From: an uncultured Bacteroidota bacterium
GTDB lineage: Bacteria > Bacteroidota > Bacteroidia > Chitinophagales > Chitinophagaceae
Length of the DNA: 64,000 bases
Reading direction: 5' to 3'
Assembly (NCBI GenBank): GCA_903824665.1
Contig: CAIJXT010000025.1
Span: 124,001-188,000, forward strand
A program made the position numbers and the translations under genes. Below the pieces are notes generated by a model that worked only from the letters and a program-made list of their open reading frames with translations, was not told the DNA's origin and searched no databases. Position 1 is the stretch's first letter. Each line of letters begins with the position of its first letter. Below are positions 35,820 to 47,100 of this stretch, piece by piece.

Positions 35820-36593
35820 ATGTTCTTGAAGAACTTCACTCTGATGGTGACGCTCATTTTGCATGCTTGTATTGCCCATGGCCAGCAGTATAACCGGGAT
35901 GCTGTTTGTGGATCAGATACTGAGCAGGTACGCTATGTGAGCTTACGCTCAATTGAGCCGGTCAATTATCAGGCGTTCAGGTGCAGGCAGGTCTCAAGGT
36001 GGGGAATAAGACCCGAAATAGGACGCAGCAGCTATGTGTATACGCCCCAGACAGCCCGGTGGCTGGGCAAGCACAATGGAGCGTCATTCGCCCTTTATGT
36101 GGCGTATGGTGATTTTAACCTGGGGGCCAGGTTCATTCTTGCTACCGTAACTCCCCAAACCGAGCTAATGCTGGATGGCAAGCCACTGACGGGAGAAGCC
36201 AAGCTGAACCCTAACAAAGGGGAATACAGCGCCGGCTATTCGCTGAACCTGAAGTACAACTTTTGCCTGGAGCCCTATATAGCCATTACAAAAAATGAAT
36301 TCCGTGTCATCAATGAAGATTCGCTGCAGCAACATTACCAGATACCCCGGGTGTCCGGCTTCACTGCTGGCATAGGGCTCAACAAATATTTTCGTTTAAC
36401 GGACTTTCAGTTCCTGACACTTTTTGTCCGGTACGGACATGGCTTCACCGATTTCGGGAAAGTGCACAGCAGCCTTGGCGTGGGCTACTCCGAGTGGTGC
36501 TTTGGCTTGGCGTACAAGGGATTTGCCCAAAAGTTCTTTATGAAACCGACACAAAGTACAGATGGACTAAGGCGCATCTTGCCCCACCACTGA
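35820..36593 (+). CDS. Probable outer-membrane beta-barrel protein
   Basis: The start at 35820 gives 257 residues with a signal peptide (MFLKNFTLMVTLILHACIAH-GQ). The body alternates amphipathic strands (FALYVAYGDFNLGARFILA, YSAGYSLNLKYNF, FLTLFVRYGHGFTDF), as in small barrels. An in-frame ATG at 35799 adds seven residues. Family unknown. Repeats lie on both sides. Confidence 0.65.
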   Translation: MFLKNFTLMVTLILHACIAHGQQYNRDAVCGSDTEQVRYVSLRSIEPVNYQAFRCRQVSRWGIRPEIGRSSYVYTPQTARWLGKHNGASFALYVAYGDFNLGARFILATVTPQTELMLDGKPLTGEAKLNPNKGEYSAGYSLNLKYNFCLEPYIAITKNEFRVINEDSLQQHYQIPRVSGFTAGIGLNKYFRLTDFQFLTLFVRYGHGFTDFGKVHSSLGVGYSEWCFGLAYKGFAQKFFMKPTQSTDGLRRILPHH

Positions 36594-36618
36594 CATAGTA
36601 CAACGTACTTTTTTCTTA

Positions 36619-36764
36619 GTTCGAAAGTTGTCCAGTCAACTCCATCCATGAATGATAACGATTTTCTGTCCTTTTGTTCATTGTTACTCGATTGTTTCCA
36701 TAATTGCTTTCAACATTATCAAATCCCCGATAAAAGGTTTCGAAAGTTGTCCAACTCCCCCGAC
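36619..36764 (+). repeat. TTGTCCAGTCA...GTTGTCCAACTCCCCCGACTT repeat, copy 3
   Basis: Starts GTTCGAAAGTTGTCCAGTCA and ends GGTTTCGAAAGTTGTCCAAC, TCCCCCGACTT. Here the first and last segments are clearly copies of each other (TTCGAAAGTTGTCCA twice), so the element has direct terminal repeats of about 15 bp. Confidence 0.6.
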
Positions 36765-36840
36765 TTCGAGAGAGCGAAAGAAACAGAGTAGAGAGCGATG
36801 TTGCTATCACATATCTATTTTCGGGCGTTACAAACGCCAT
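36765..36840 (+). repeat. GAGCGAAAGAAA repeat, copy 4
   Basis: GAGAGAGCGAAAGAAACAGA followed by GTAGAGAGCGATGTTGCT, then a short hairpin GGCGTT-ACA-AACGCC. It directly follows TTGTCCA copy 3, as copy 2 follows copy 1 at 33521-33780, so the two repeats form a composite unit. Confidence 0.65.
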
Positions 36841-36890
36841 GTCATTGGGTCTCAATGCCAGTGTTACTTTAACGTTCAGCGTTTTCGCTA

Positions 36891-38579
36891 TCAGAAATCT
36901 TCTGCTACTTCAAAACTAATCCGCTCCTTTGTTTTGGGGTGCACAAAAGAAATCTGTGCTGCGTGGAGGAAAAGCCGGGTGCCGGCGATACCGTATATAT
37001 CGTCACCAACGATGGGTGCATTCAGCCCAAGCTCGTGAGCAGCGTGCATGCGCAATTGATGTGTACGCCCGGTAAGCGGCCAAAAATGCACCTTGGTCAC
37101 ATCGCCGGTATTTTCCACTGCCTTCCACCTGGTGATGCTTGTTTTGCCTGTTACAAAACAAACCATTTGCCGGGGCCTGTTAAACGGGTCGGCGCAAATG
37201 GGGAGGTTTATCTCGCCCTCTGCCTGGCCTATAGCTTTAGAGAGCAATGCAGCGTACCGCTTAATGACTGTGCGCTTCAGAAATTGCTCTTGAATGTGTT
37301 TGTGTGCGCCCTTTGTCTTGGCTACCACCAGCAGCCCCGAAGTACCCATGTCCAGCCGATGCACCATAAGTGGTTCGGTATTCACCAGTGTGTTTTTAAG
37401 CCTGCTGTACACCGAGTCGGAGATGTCTACACCCGGAACAGAACGCAGCCCGGCCGGCTTATTTACTATCAATAAGCAATCATCCTCGAATACTATCTCC
37501 GGGTCCCTGATTCCAGCTTCTGCCTGAAGAAACGGATTTTCGTCTATGGGCAATCCCTCCAGCATATGGGCCAGTATAGGCTTGCACTTGCCTGCACAGG
37601 CCGGATAAAACTGTTTGTGTTTTCTGATCTCAGACCTGGGCGCCGCTCCCCACCAAAACTCTGCCATAGCCAGCGGCTGGTAACCATGTGCAAATGCGAA
37701 TTGCAACAGCTTTGGAGTAGCACACTCACCCGCGGCCGATGGTGGCCTACCGAAGGCGGTAGCACTGAAAATGTCCTGCAAACTTTTGGTTTTGCCGGCC
37801 TTGTTTAGAAATGAATATTGCTCAAAAAGCTGGACTTGCAAGGTCGCCGACCTCTCTTTACGCTCGTTTCTCAGTGCCTCTATACGGTCTTCAAATTGTG
37901 CCAATCGGGTGCGTGTATCTTCAAGCAATTCTTTCCATTTTGCAGTAAGTAGTCTGAGCCGGTGCCTGTCGTAATGGCTCTGCTTGGAGAGGTCTGCTTC
38001 GACCATTTCAAAATCATGCGGATCGGGGTTGGTCTTGTTCTCTTCGCGGCGCAATCTTCTGTTTTCCTTATTGGTTTTCAGCTCATTTTTGAAAGCGGAT
38101 ATTTCCTCTATAGACTGAGCTGAAAGTTGGTCCAGGTCACGTTTTAGCTGGTGGAAATCTTCGTTGGATTCTATTTCCTCCAGTTGCTTGTTGACGGAAT
38201 CTATTACCTCCTGCTCTTTCAGAAAGAAACTATTTTCGGTAAGCATGTCGAAAACCGGAGGTACAAATTTCGGGTGATCATTGGAGCCCGCCAGCTTGCC
38301 GGAGAACGCCGACAGATACCCGATCTTCCCGGCAGTGTCTGCCACCACCAGAACGCCGAACATTTTCCCGATGGCCATAGTTTCGTTATCGTTGGTGAGT
38401 CCGAAATTGTGCTCAAGGCCGGTTTGCGTTTCCAGGTACTGCTGCAACTGGGCGGCTGCGAGTTTGGTTAACGGGTGTGGCTCGTAATAAAATGGGAAAG
38501 TGAACCGCTGTGGCAGGGTTGTTTCGTTTATCACACTATCCGGGAAATATGTTACCCTATTCTGATCGTTGCTGCCCAA
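36891..38579 (-). CDS. RluA-family RNA pseudouridine synthase with long N-terminal extension
   Basis: The C-terminal part (about 360-562) is an RluA-type synthase with the catalytic motif HRLDMGTSGLLVVAK (Asp410 in 407-421) and TGRTHQLRMH. The first 350 residues are an extension with a globular part, a long coiled coil (about 120-250) and a FAFAHGYQPLAMAEFWWG segment. This layout is known from RluA-like proteins of about 550 residues in other bacteria. The RNA target is not known. The only usable start appears to be TTG at 38579; the next Met is at residue 68. Confidence 0.9.
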   Translation of the reverse strand: MGSNDQNRVTYFPDSVINETTLPQRFTFPFYYEPHPLTKLAAAQLQQYLETQTGLEHNFGLTNDNETMAIGKMFGVLVVADTAGKIGYLSAFSGKLAGSNDHPKFVPPVFDMLTENSFFLKEQEVIDSVNKQLEEIESNEDFHQLKRDLDQLSAQSIEEISAFKNELKTNKENRRLRREENKTNPDPHDFEMVEADLSKQSHYDRHRLRLLTAKWKELLEDTRTRLAQFEDRIEALRNERKERSATLQVQLFEQYSFLNKAGKTKSLQDIFSATAFGRPPSAAGECATPKLLQFAFAHGYQPLAMAEFWWGAAPRSEIRKHKQFYPACAGKCKPILAHMLEGLPIDENPFLQAEAGIRDPEIVFEDDCLLIVNKPAGLRSVPGVDISDSVYSRLKNTLVNTEPLMVHRLDMGTSGLLVVAKTKGAHKHIQEQFLKRTVIKRYAALLSKAIGQAEGEINLPICADPFNRPRQMVCFVTGKTSITRWKAVENTGDVTKVHFWPLTGRTHQLRMHAAHELGLNAPIVGDDIYGIAGTRLFLHAAQISFVHPKTKERISFEVAEDF

Positions 38580-38696
38580 TTATTTTTCTTTGTCGGTTGA
38601 CCGGCAAAAATAGCGCTTATTCGGCTAAGGTGTTGTGCATTGCTAATGCGGACTTGTGGAGGAAACTCGTTGACATCAATCGCAGATGGATATACT

Positions 38697-39383
38697 TTAA
38701 TGTACTCGATAGCACAAACCCAATTCCCAGGAGAAACCTCTTATCTGAGTGAGGTAGTTTTTGCCAAAAGTATTGCCCTTGAAATTACTTGCTGAATTAT
38801 AGTTTGTGAATGCACTTACAATGCCTGTAACCCCAAGTCCTTTATAGAAATAGTAGGTACCCCTTGTGGCAGCACGCACAATATAACCACCTGAATTATA
38901 TTGATATTGCGCGTTGTTGTCTTTTCCATTAATAGTGACGGCGGAGACCCCTGCCCCAAATATGCTGGAAAGGTCAAGCGATCTCGTTACCAGGTAATGG
39001 TAACTTAAATAAAGCGAAGCGTCTGACATGATAACGGTAACATCTCTTGACATGGTTGTGTTATCATAGTATTTTGAAGGGTCTATTTTGAGCAGGTCGG
39101 CACTTAATTCAATTCCGGCGCTCCATTCTCTGCTAAAACCATACTCTATAAACAGAGGATCATGGTGTGCCGAAACAGAGTTGCGCCGAAACACATCAAT
39201 ATATATTGGTTTCACCCCATAATCAACCTCCGAGATTCCTTCTGTGAGGCTGAAAATCAGGCAGCCTTTATGGAATGCCAAACCATCATCAATCTTCCAC
39301 TGTCTACCCATTTGGCCAAATGCATCACCGTACAAAAAAAGGATAAGCAACTGCAGAAATGATAATAGTAAGAGTCTTTTCAC
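38697..39383 (-). CDS. Exported beta-barrel-like protein of unknown function
   Basis: GTG at 39383 gives a good signal peptide (MKRLLLLSFLQLLILFLYGD-AFG); the open frame extends to a TTG at 39413. The 228-residue product has alternating strands (DASLYLSYHYLV, SIFGAGVSAVTI, GYIVRAATRGTYYF) suggesting an outer-membrane barrel. No family recognised. It lies upstream of the RluA gene on the same strand with a 117-bp gap. Confidence 0.6.
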   Translation of the reverse strand: MKRLLLLSFLQLLILFLYGDAFGQMGRQWKIDDGLAFHKGCLIFSLTEGISEVDYGVKPIYIDVFRRNSVSAHHDPLFIEYGFSREWSAGIELSADLLKIDPSKYYDNTTMSRDVTVIMSDASLYLSYHYLVTRSLDLSSIFGAGVSAVTINGKDNNAQYQYNSGGYIVRAATRGTYYFYKGLGVTGIVSAFTNYNSASNFKGNTFGKNYLTQIRGFSWELGLCYRVH

Positions 39384-39413
39384 AATAGCTATTTTGCTGT
39401 TTGACAAACACAA

Positions 39414-39771
39414 TGCAAAAAAGTAAAAGCTTTACGCATTTATTTATATGAACATAGCAACTTGTTTTGCCGCATCACGATGTGCAAGAATATTCCACCG
39501 GTTTCTGAGTTCTTGTCGACGGCCGCAATCCAACTGAAATGAGCAAATATTCCGTGCTCTGAATGATTTAGAGGCATGCCAGGTGGTGCAGAGATCTCGA
39601 ATGAACGGCTCTAAAAGTCACCAGTCTTCTCAGCGGTTTGGCTTTTGGCTGTCTTTTCTATCACATTCGTTTGCAAAACTTTGACCGCCGGAAATTACAG
39701 CTTCATTTATTTTATTCGATATAAATCAACTATATTAGCTCCCGTCACTACCCTTTACAAAACATCACGTT
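39414..39771. other. Gene-free spacer before the PorP/SprF-like gene
   Basis: 358 bp with no ORF of note and no clear repeat. It must hold the promoter(s) for the divergent genes on either side; no box could be singled out with confidence. Confidence 0.5.
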
Positions 39772-40803
39772 ATGAAGTCTACGGTATTGCTGGTATTTGC
39801 GAGTTTGGTTAGTATACCGCAACTGATAGGGCAGCCCAAATCTACCCTACCGGCGACCCTTCAAGCGATACCCATGCTGTATTCGCCCGCGCACGTGGGC
39901 GCTACAGGGGGCATACGGATTGCCGCAGACGACAGACGCTTTCGCATAAAAAACTTTTATCAAAACGGGACCACAAAATCACCTGCCTATCTTGACTGGC
40001 GCTACTGCCTGACCAGTGTAGCTGCAGATATGCCCCTGCTGAAAGCGATAGTGCCCAAAAGAGATGTGCTGGGTATAGGGGCAGTTGCCCAGTATGGTCG
40101 CAACGACCCGGGAGTGGTGCAAAAGCATACAATAAGAAACTGGGGGCTGAGCACGGCCTACCACAAGGCGATAGGCAAACAAGGCAGGCATTACCTTTCG
40201 GCAGGGCTTAGATACATGCGCTTGGAGTATGATATGGAAAGCGAGATATTTCCGGAAGTTTATGAAGAAGCAAATACCTGGGCTGCTTCTGTAGCTTGGC
40301 TTGGAAGCCCTGCAGATAAGGTCTCGTATTTTGTGTCGGTGACACGACAAACCTCTCACGATAAAGCTTATTGGAGCGCCGGGCGCGAGCCGTTGTTGGG
40401 TGATTTTCGAAAACTTCACAGAACGAGCCTGATGGCAGGGATGTGTGTTAATATTAGCAATGCTGCATCGGTATGTGTAAACGGATATTACTGCCAACCT
40501 AATAGCAACACCATAGAAATCATGAATGTTACCGCCTACGCAAGGTGGCAGGTACAATGCAAAGGCAAAGAACCTCTGTTTGTTTATGGGGGCGGGCAGT
40601 ATATGAAGATGAAGCAAGCGACCGGTATAGGCCCGTCGGCAGGTGTATCGTGGCGCAATGTAAGACTGAATACGGCTTACGAGATAGTAACAGCCTATAA
40701 TCCACATGTACTTTTCAGATCAGGCGCATTGGAGACTTCGCTGGTGTACACAGCCCGGAATAAGACAAAACCATACACCCGCCTGCCACAGACCTTTTTG
40801 TAA
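39772..40803 (+). CDS. PorP/SprF-like type IX secretion outer-membrane protein
   Basis: The 343-residue product has a signal peptide (MKSTVLLVFASLVSIPQLIG-Q) and the PorP/SprF pattern: an early 'P-x-x-YSPAHVGATGG' segment (about 34-47) where the family has NPAxAG, then RNxW-like (FRIKNFYQ) and about 14 alternating beta strands (GIGAVAQYGRND, LSAGLRYMRLEYD, SVCVNGYYCQP). PorP/SprF proteins assist secretion of particular T9SS cargo and are often coded next to it; the giant T9SS cargo gene follows after 384 bp on the same strand. Assignment rests on pattern, so it is moderate. Confidence 0.7.
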   Translation: MKSTVLLVFASLVSIPQLIGQPKSTLPATLQAIPMLYSPAHVGATGGIRIAADDRRFRIKNFYQNGTTKSPAYLDWRYCLTSVAADMPLLKAIVPKRDVLGIGAVAQYGRNDPGVVQKHTIRNWGLSTAYHKAIGKQGRHYLSAGLRYMRLEYDMESEIFPEVYEEANTWAASVAWLGSPADKVSYFVSVTRQTSHDKAYWSAGREPLLGDFRKLHRTSLMAGMCVNISNAASVCVNGYYCQPNSNTIEIMNVTAYARWQVQCKGKEPLFVYGGGQYMKMKQATGIGPSAGVSWRNVRLNTAYEIVTAYNPHVLFRSGALETSLVYTARNKTKPYTRLPQTFL

Positions 40804-41187
40804 ATCATCTAAAGAAAAGCCCGAAAACCATAGCAGGCTTGTGCTTGAAAGTTGTTCAGCAGCGCGAACAAATAAAAAGACGGATGCTTTTTTAACCCAC
40901 TGCCCGGAATACATAACTACTACATTTGGCGTATAGGTTGCCCAAGAAGAGTAAAATACATTTGCTTGCGGCGAATTAGATAGACGAAGCCATATTCACC
41001 TGGAAATTAGAATTGCGCGCTTATTAATTTTGTATTATTGTATATTGCAGTTGTGTCTTTGATAATGTGTTTTTTTTTGCTTGATAATAAAGCATGAAAA
41101 ATAGTAGCCCAAACGGTTTAATTATTTTAATAAATATAGCAGTATTTTCAAAATGCCATGTTCTTCATTAGTATTAACAACCACAAT
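40804..41187. other. Leader region of the giant gene, gene-free
   Basis: 384 bp, strongly AT-rich in the last 200. CTTGAAAGTTGTTCAG at 40844-40859 weakly resembles the TTCGAAAGTTGTCCAG repeat seen at 33.5-36.7 kb. No terminator hairpin for the upstream gene and no clear -7/-33 pair could be fixed. Confidence 0.45.
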
Positions 41188-44100
41188 ATGAAAAAGACCA
41201 CCTTTCTCTTTGCGTGTATATTCGTTCTGGCAATGGCTGCCAAAGCCCAGCAACCGACTATCGGCAGTGTAAGTCCATTGCTTGGGTACCCGGGATCAAC
41301 GGTAAATATTACCGGCACCAACTTTAATTCCAGCCCCGCCAACAACATTGTCTACTTCGGTGCAACCAGGGCCACTGTTATTACGGCCAGCGCTACTTCT
41401 CTCACAGCCACCGTACCGTCTGGCGCTACTTACATGCCTGTGTCGGTAAATAACACAGCAAGTTCGTTGGCTGGTTTTTCGCAATACCCTTTCATGCCAA
41501 CCTATAACAACAGCGCATACGCTGCAGGTGTAGTGAATCTGAATTCAAAAGTAGATTTCACCAGCGGAACCGGTGCAACGGTGGCAGCCATCAGCGACAT
41601 TGATGGCGATGGCAAGCCTGATATGGCTGTGGTAAACCGAAGCTCTGCTACCGTGTCGGTGTACTTCAACACAAGCACCAGCGGTACTATTTCCTCCGGT
41701 TCTTTTGCCGCAAAAGTAGACTTTGCAACAGGAACGCAGCCTGTAGATGTGGCTTTGAGCGACATAGACGGCGATGGTAAACCGGATATGGTCGTAGCGA
41801 ATTTTACTGATGCAACCATTTCTGTTTTTCGCAACACCAGTACCACTGGCAGTATCACAACAGGATCATTTGCCACTAAGGTCGACTTAACAACGGGCGC
41901 TAACCCTTCCGGGGTAGCCATTGGAGATCTGGATGCAGACGGAAAGGCCGACATAGTGGTTGCTAATTTCACCTCAAATACCGTTTCGGTTCTCCGCAAT
42001 ATCGGTACAAGCGGCAGTATAGTTACCGGCTCTTTTGCTACCAGGGTTGATTTCGCCTCGGGTACCGGCCCTTTGAAAGTGGCCATAGGCGATATCGATG
42101 GCGACGGGAAGCCAGATCTCGCAACAGCTAACTGGAGTTCGAATGATGCATCAGTTTTTCGGAATACCAGTACTGCGGGTAGCATTACTACGGCATCCTT
42201 TGCCGCTAAGGTCGACTTTGAAGCTGGCGCAACTCCTGCATGTGTTGCTATCGGTGATTTTGATGGTGATGGCAAACCAGATATGGCTGTAGCAAATTAC
42301 AACTCTGCAAATGTTTCAGTTTTGCGCAATACCAGCACAAGTGGCGCTATTACCACGGGTTCATTCGCCACAAAAGTAGATTTTGCCGCGGGTGTTCAGC
42401 CCACTGGGGTAGCTATAGGAGATTTTGATGGTAACGGCAAGCCTGATATGGCAGTATCTAATCAAACATCCGCTACTGTTTCTGTATTCCTTAACACCAG
42501 CAGCATTGGTAGTATAGTTGCCGGTTCATTTGCAGCGAAAGTTGATTTTGCAACGGGCACTCAGGCGCAATTTGTAACTATTGGTGATTTAGATGGAGAT
42601 GGCAAGCCCGATCTTGTTGTGCCGAATTTCGGTTCGGGTTCAGTTTCTGTTTTTAGGAATAACCCGCTTCTGTTGCCACCATCCGTCACTAATGTTGCTC
42701 CTGCCTTTGGCAATCCGGGAGCAACGGTCACGATAACCGGCACCAATTTTAATACCACCCCTGCCAACAACATTGTTTACTTCGGTGCAACGAGGGCTAC
42801 TGTCACAGCGGCAACTACAATTTCGCTGACAGCCACAGTGCCCACTGGGGCTACTTATATGCCGGTGAGTCTGAATAATACTGCTTCTGCGCTGACTGGG
42901 TATTCGCAGTATGCTTTTTTGCCAACGTTTGATAATAGCGCCTTGGGTGGTAACATTAACTTTTTGCCGAAAGTGACCTATTCTACCGGGGGGCACCCCC
43001 TTGGTATTGTAATTCATGATATTGATGGAGACGGTAAGCCAGATCTTGTTTCCACTAACTATACATCAAACACCCTATATATATACCGCAACATAAGTAG
43101 CAGTGGCTCGTTGACCTCAAGTTCCTTCGCGTCACCAGTTAGTTTTGAGACGGGAACTGGACCAGCCGAAGTAGCTGTTGGCGATCTTGATGGAGATGGG
43201 AAACCAGATATTGCTGTTGCAAACGTTTCTTCCAACAACGTTTCCGTTTTCCTGAATACTGGCAGCAGCGGAACGATAACGTCAAGTTCATTTGCAGCTA
43301 AGGTCGATTTTGCAGTCGGGATAAATCCGATGAGTATTACAATTGCCGATGTAGATAACGACGGTAAAGCAGATTTGGCTGTAGCAAATTTTAGCGGGAG
43401 TTCGAACAGTATATCAATACTGCGAAATACTGGCAGCGCGGGTACGATGACAGCAACTTCGTTTGCGGCAAAAGTGGATTTTGCAACTTTTGGGCAGCCC
43501 TATGACCTTGACTTTGAAGATCTGGATGGAGATGGAAAGTTAGATTTGGCGGTTGCCACTGCCAACAGAGTATCGATTTACCGGAATCTTGCTGTAGTAG
43601 GGACGATTGGTAGCGGGTCATTTGCTACACGAGTTGATTTTACCACAGGAAGCCAGGCATCAGGTGTGACTATGGGTGATATAGATGGTGATGGAAAACC
43701 CGAGGTTGTAGTTGCTAACAACAGTTCCGGCACCGTTTCGGTGTTTAGGAACATTAGCACCCCTGGTATAATAAATACGAGCTCATTAGCGGCAAAAGTA
43801 GATCTCGTGCGAATATATGCTCACAAAGTAAAGCTCAGCGATGCAAATGGTGACGGCAAAGCCGATATTTTTGTTCAAGCATCAATTGATACTTTTTCTG
43901 TTTTTAGCAATATTAGCAGTAGCGGCTCGATAACACTTGGTTCCTTTGCGGACAGACTAGACTTTTCTGTGGGATCGGGTAATTCTAATCGAATTGCAAT
44001 TGGAGACCTAGATGGCGACTTCAAGCCAGATGTGGCGATCACAGATTATACAAATAGCGCAATTGCAGTTGCAAGATTCGGAGTCTTATTACCTCCTTCC

Positions 44101-47100
44101 ATCGCAGCCGTCAGTCCCGCGGTAGCCAACCCCGGTACATCTGTAACAATAACCGGTAACAACTTTGACGCTACACCTGCTAATAACATAGTGTACTTTG
44201 GTGCTACCAAAGCAACTGTTACAGCGGCGGGAGCTACGTCGCTTACGGCTACTGTGCCTGCGGGGGCTACGTTTGCCCCGGTGAGCGTGAATAATACTGC
44301 ATCTTCCCTTACCGGCTATACAAAAAGTCAGTTTGCTCCTAAGTACGACAACAGTGCATTCATTGTCGGCTCTGTGAATTTCGACGCGAGGCTGACATTT
44401 GCCGGCACAAGCGGTGCGTATGGTGTAGCTTTGGGTGACATAGATGGCGATGGCAAGACCGATCTCGTGATTGGGAATGCCACATCAGCTGCAGTCTCGG
44501 TGTACAGAAATATCAGCAGCAGCGGGTCCATCTCTGCCGGATCTTTCGCAGCAAAGGTTGACTTTACAGTTGGCACCGGCCCGGATGGTGTAGCTCTGTC
44601 AGACGTTGATGGAGATGGCAAGCTGGACCTTGTTGTATCCAATTTTACATCAAATACAGTATCAGTATTGCGCAACACTGCTACATCGGGAACTATAACA
44701 TCCGGATCTTTTGCTTCGAAGGTTGACTTCGGAACGGGCACAGGTGGAGAATCAGTGCAGGTTGCAGATCTGGACCTGGATGGCAGGCCCGAAATAATCG
44801 TTGTCAACTATACCGCAGGCAGCATTTCTGTATTGAGGAACACCGCAACCAGCGGAGCCGTAACATCGGGCTCATTTGCAGCGAAGGTTGATTTCACAGT
44901 GGGCACAAACCCTGAAAAAATTGCAATAGGCGATATAGACGGCGATGGCAAACTGGATTTGGCTGTATCTAATAGCGGCTCCGGCAATGTTTCAGTATTC
45001 CGCAACACAACTACAGCAGGAGTTATCAACAGTAGCTCATTTGCCGCAAAAGTAGATTTCGCCACTGGCGCTACCCCTTTGGGAGTGATGATCGGCGACA
45101 TAGATGGAGACGGCAAAGCGGAACTAGCTGTGTCTAATAACGGGGCTGCTACACTTTCCGTTTTCAGGAACACGGCTACCAGCGGCACGATCAGTGCAGG
45201 CTCATTTGCAACCAAAGTGGACATTGCAACTGGCTCGAGTCCCACTTGCCTTAAAATGACTGACATAGACGGAGACGGCAAAGCAGACGTTGTGCTGACC
45301 GAAGGCCCTTCTGTAGCCGTATACAGGAATATCGCCACCAGCGGTTCCTTCTCCACCAGTTCTCTTGCCACTAAGTTTACTTTCTCTATCGGAGATACAC
45401 CAAACGAACTTGGAGTCGGCGACATTGATGGCGACGGAAAACCGGAGATTATCAGTCCGAATGCAAGCTCTAATGGAATGTCCGTACTCCGCAACAATCC
45501 ACTTGTTGCACCACCCGCTGTCGCATCAGTCTCCCCAAACCCTGCCAACCCCGGCACATCAGTAACCATCACCGGTACCAACTTTAACAACACACCTGCT
45601 AATAACATCGTTTACTTTGGTGCAACAAAAGCTACAGTCACAGCGGCAACTGCTACATCACTGAATGTAACAGTACCTTTAGGTGCCACATATATGCCGG
45701 CACAGTTACTTAACACTGCAAATGGACTGGCTGGATTTTCTCAGTACCCGTTTTTGCCAAAATATGATAATAGCGGGTACATAGCGGGAGTTGTGAATTT
45801 TGATCCGAAGGTGGATTTCGCCTCTGGCACGACACCGATAGGTATGGCTATTGCTGATCTCGATGGTGACGGAAAATCAGATATGGTTACATGCAACCAG
45901 ACTTCTAACACAATTTCCATTTACCGAAACACCAGTTCTACTGGCTCAATAACAACTGCTTCGTTTGCTACAAAGGTAGATATCGCAGCAGGCACAGGGG
46001 CGAATGGTGTCTCAATTGGTGATATAGACGGCGATGGCAAGTATGACATTATAGTAAGCAATGCAACATCTGGTACCATATCAGTTTTTAGAAACACAGC
46101 CACGTCTGGTGCTATTACTTCGGGGTCTTTTGCAGCTAAGGTCGACTTTGTTACAGGCTCAGGTCCCTTTTATATCGCAATGAAAGATATTGACGGTGAT
46201 GGCAAAACCGATATTGCCGTTTCCAATAATTCCGGAAGCAATGTTTCTGTGTTTCGCAATTCAGCCACACCCGGTACCATCACTGCTAGCTCGCTGGAGG
46301 CAAGGGTCGATTTTGCTACGGGTGGCAGTCCGAGTGGAGTGGAGTTGGCCGACATTGATGGTGACGGAAAACCAGATATGATTGTGAGCAATTTTGCCGC
46401 CAACTCCATTTCGGTTTTCAGAAATACTGCAGTTACAGGCTCTATTACTTCTGTTTCGTTTGCTGCAGGTGTCACATTTGCTACAGGCGCCCAACCAACT
46501 TTTGTGAGTGTTGGTGATTTTGATGGTGATGGCAAACAAGATATAGCTGTGAGTAATTATAGCGGCACGTCTCTATCGCTGTTTCGCAATACTGCCAGTG
46601 TTGGCACCATAAGCGGGTCTTCGTTTGCTGCAAAAGTCGATTTTGCGACCGGTAGCCTTGCAAATTATGTCACAATTGGAGACATAGATGGAGACGGCAA
46701 ACCCGACATTGTTGGCACTAACTACACTTCCGCCTCAATTGCCATATTTAGAAATACAGCAACCAGCGGATCAATTACGGCAGCCTCTTTTGCTACAAGG
46801 GTCGACTTCGCGACCGGGGCGAATCCCTATAATATTGCAATTGGCGACCTAGATGGCGACGGCAAGCCCGAAATTGTTACCTCAAATTCAGGCGTAAATA
46901 CCATTTCCGTTCTAAGAAACAATCCCCTCAATACCCCTCCAGCAGTTACTGCCGTCTCTCACAACCCCGCTAATCCCGGAACATCAGTAACGATAACAGG
47001 TACTAACTTTAACACTACTCCTGCTAACAACATAGTTTACTTTGGTGCTATTAAAGCGACCGTAACGGCAGCAGGCAGTACATCATTGACTGCTTCTGTT

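Noticed and set aside
44328-46535. Several minus-strand ORFs of 120-270 codons with PSPS-rich repeats
   Set aside because: They are mirror frames of the FG-GAP repeats of the giant gene (antisense of GDGKPD-type sequence) and repeat with its period.
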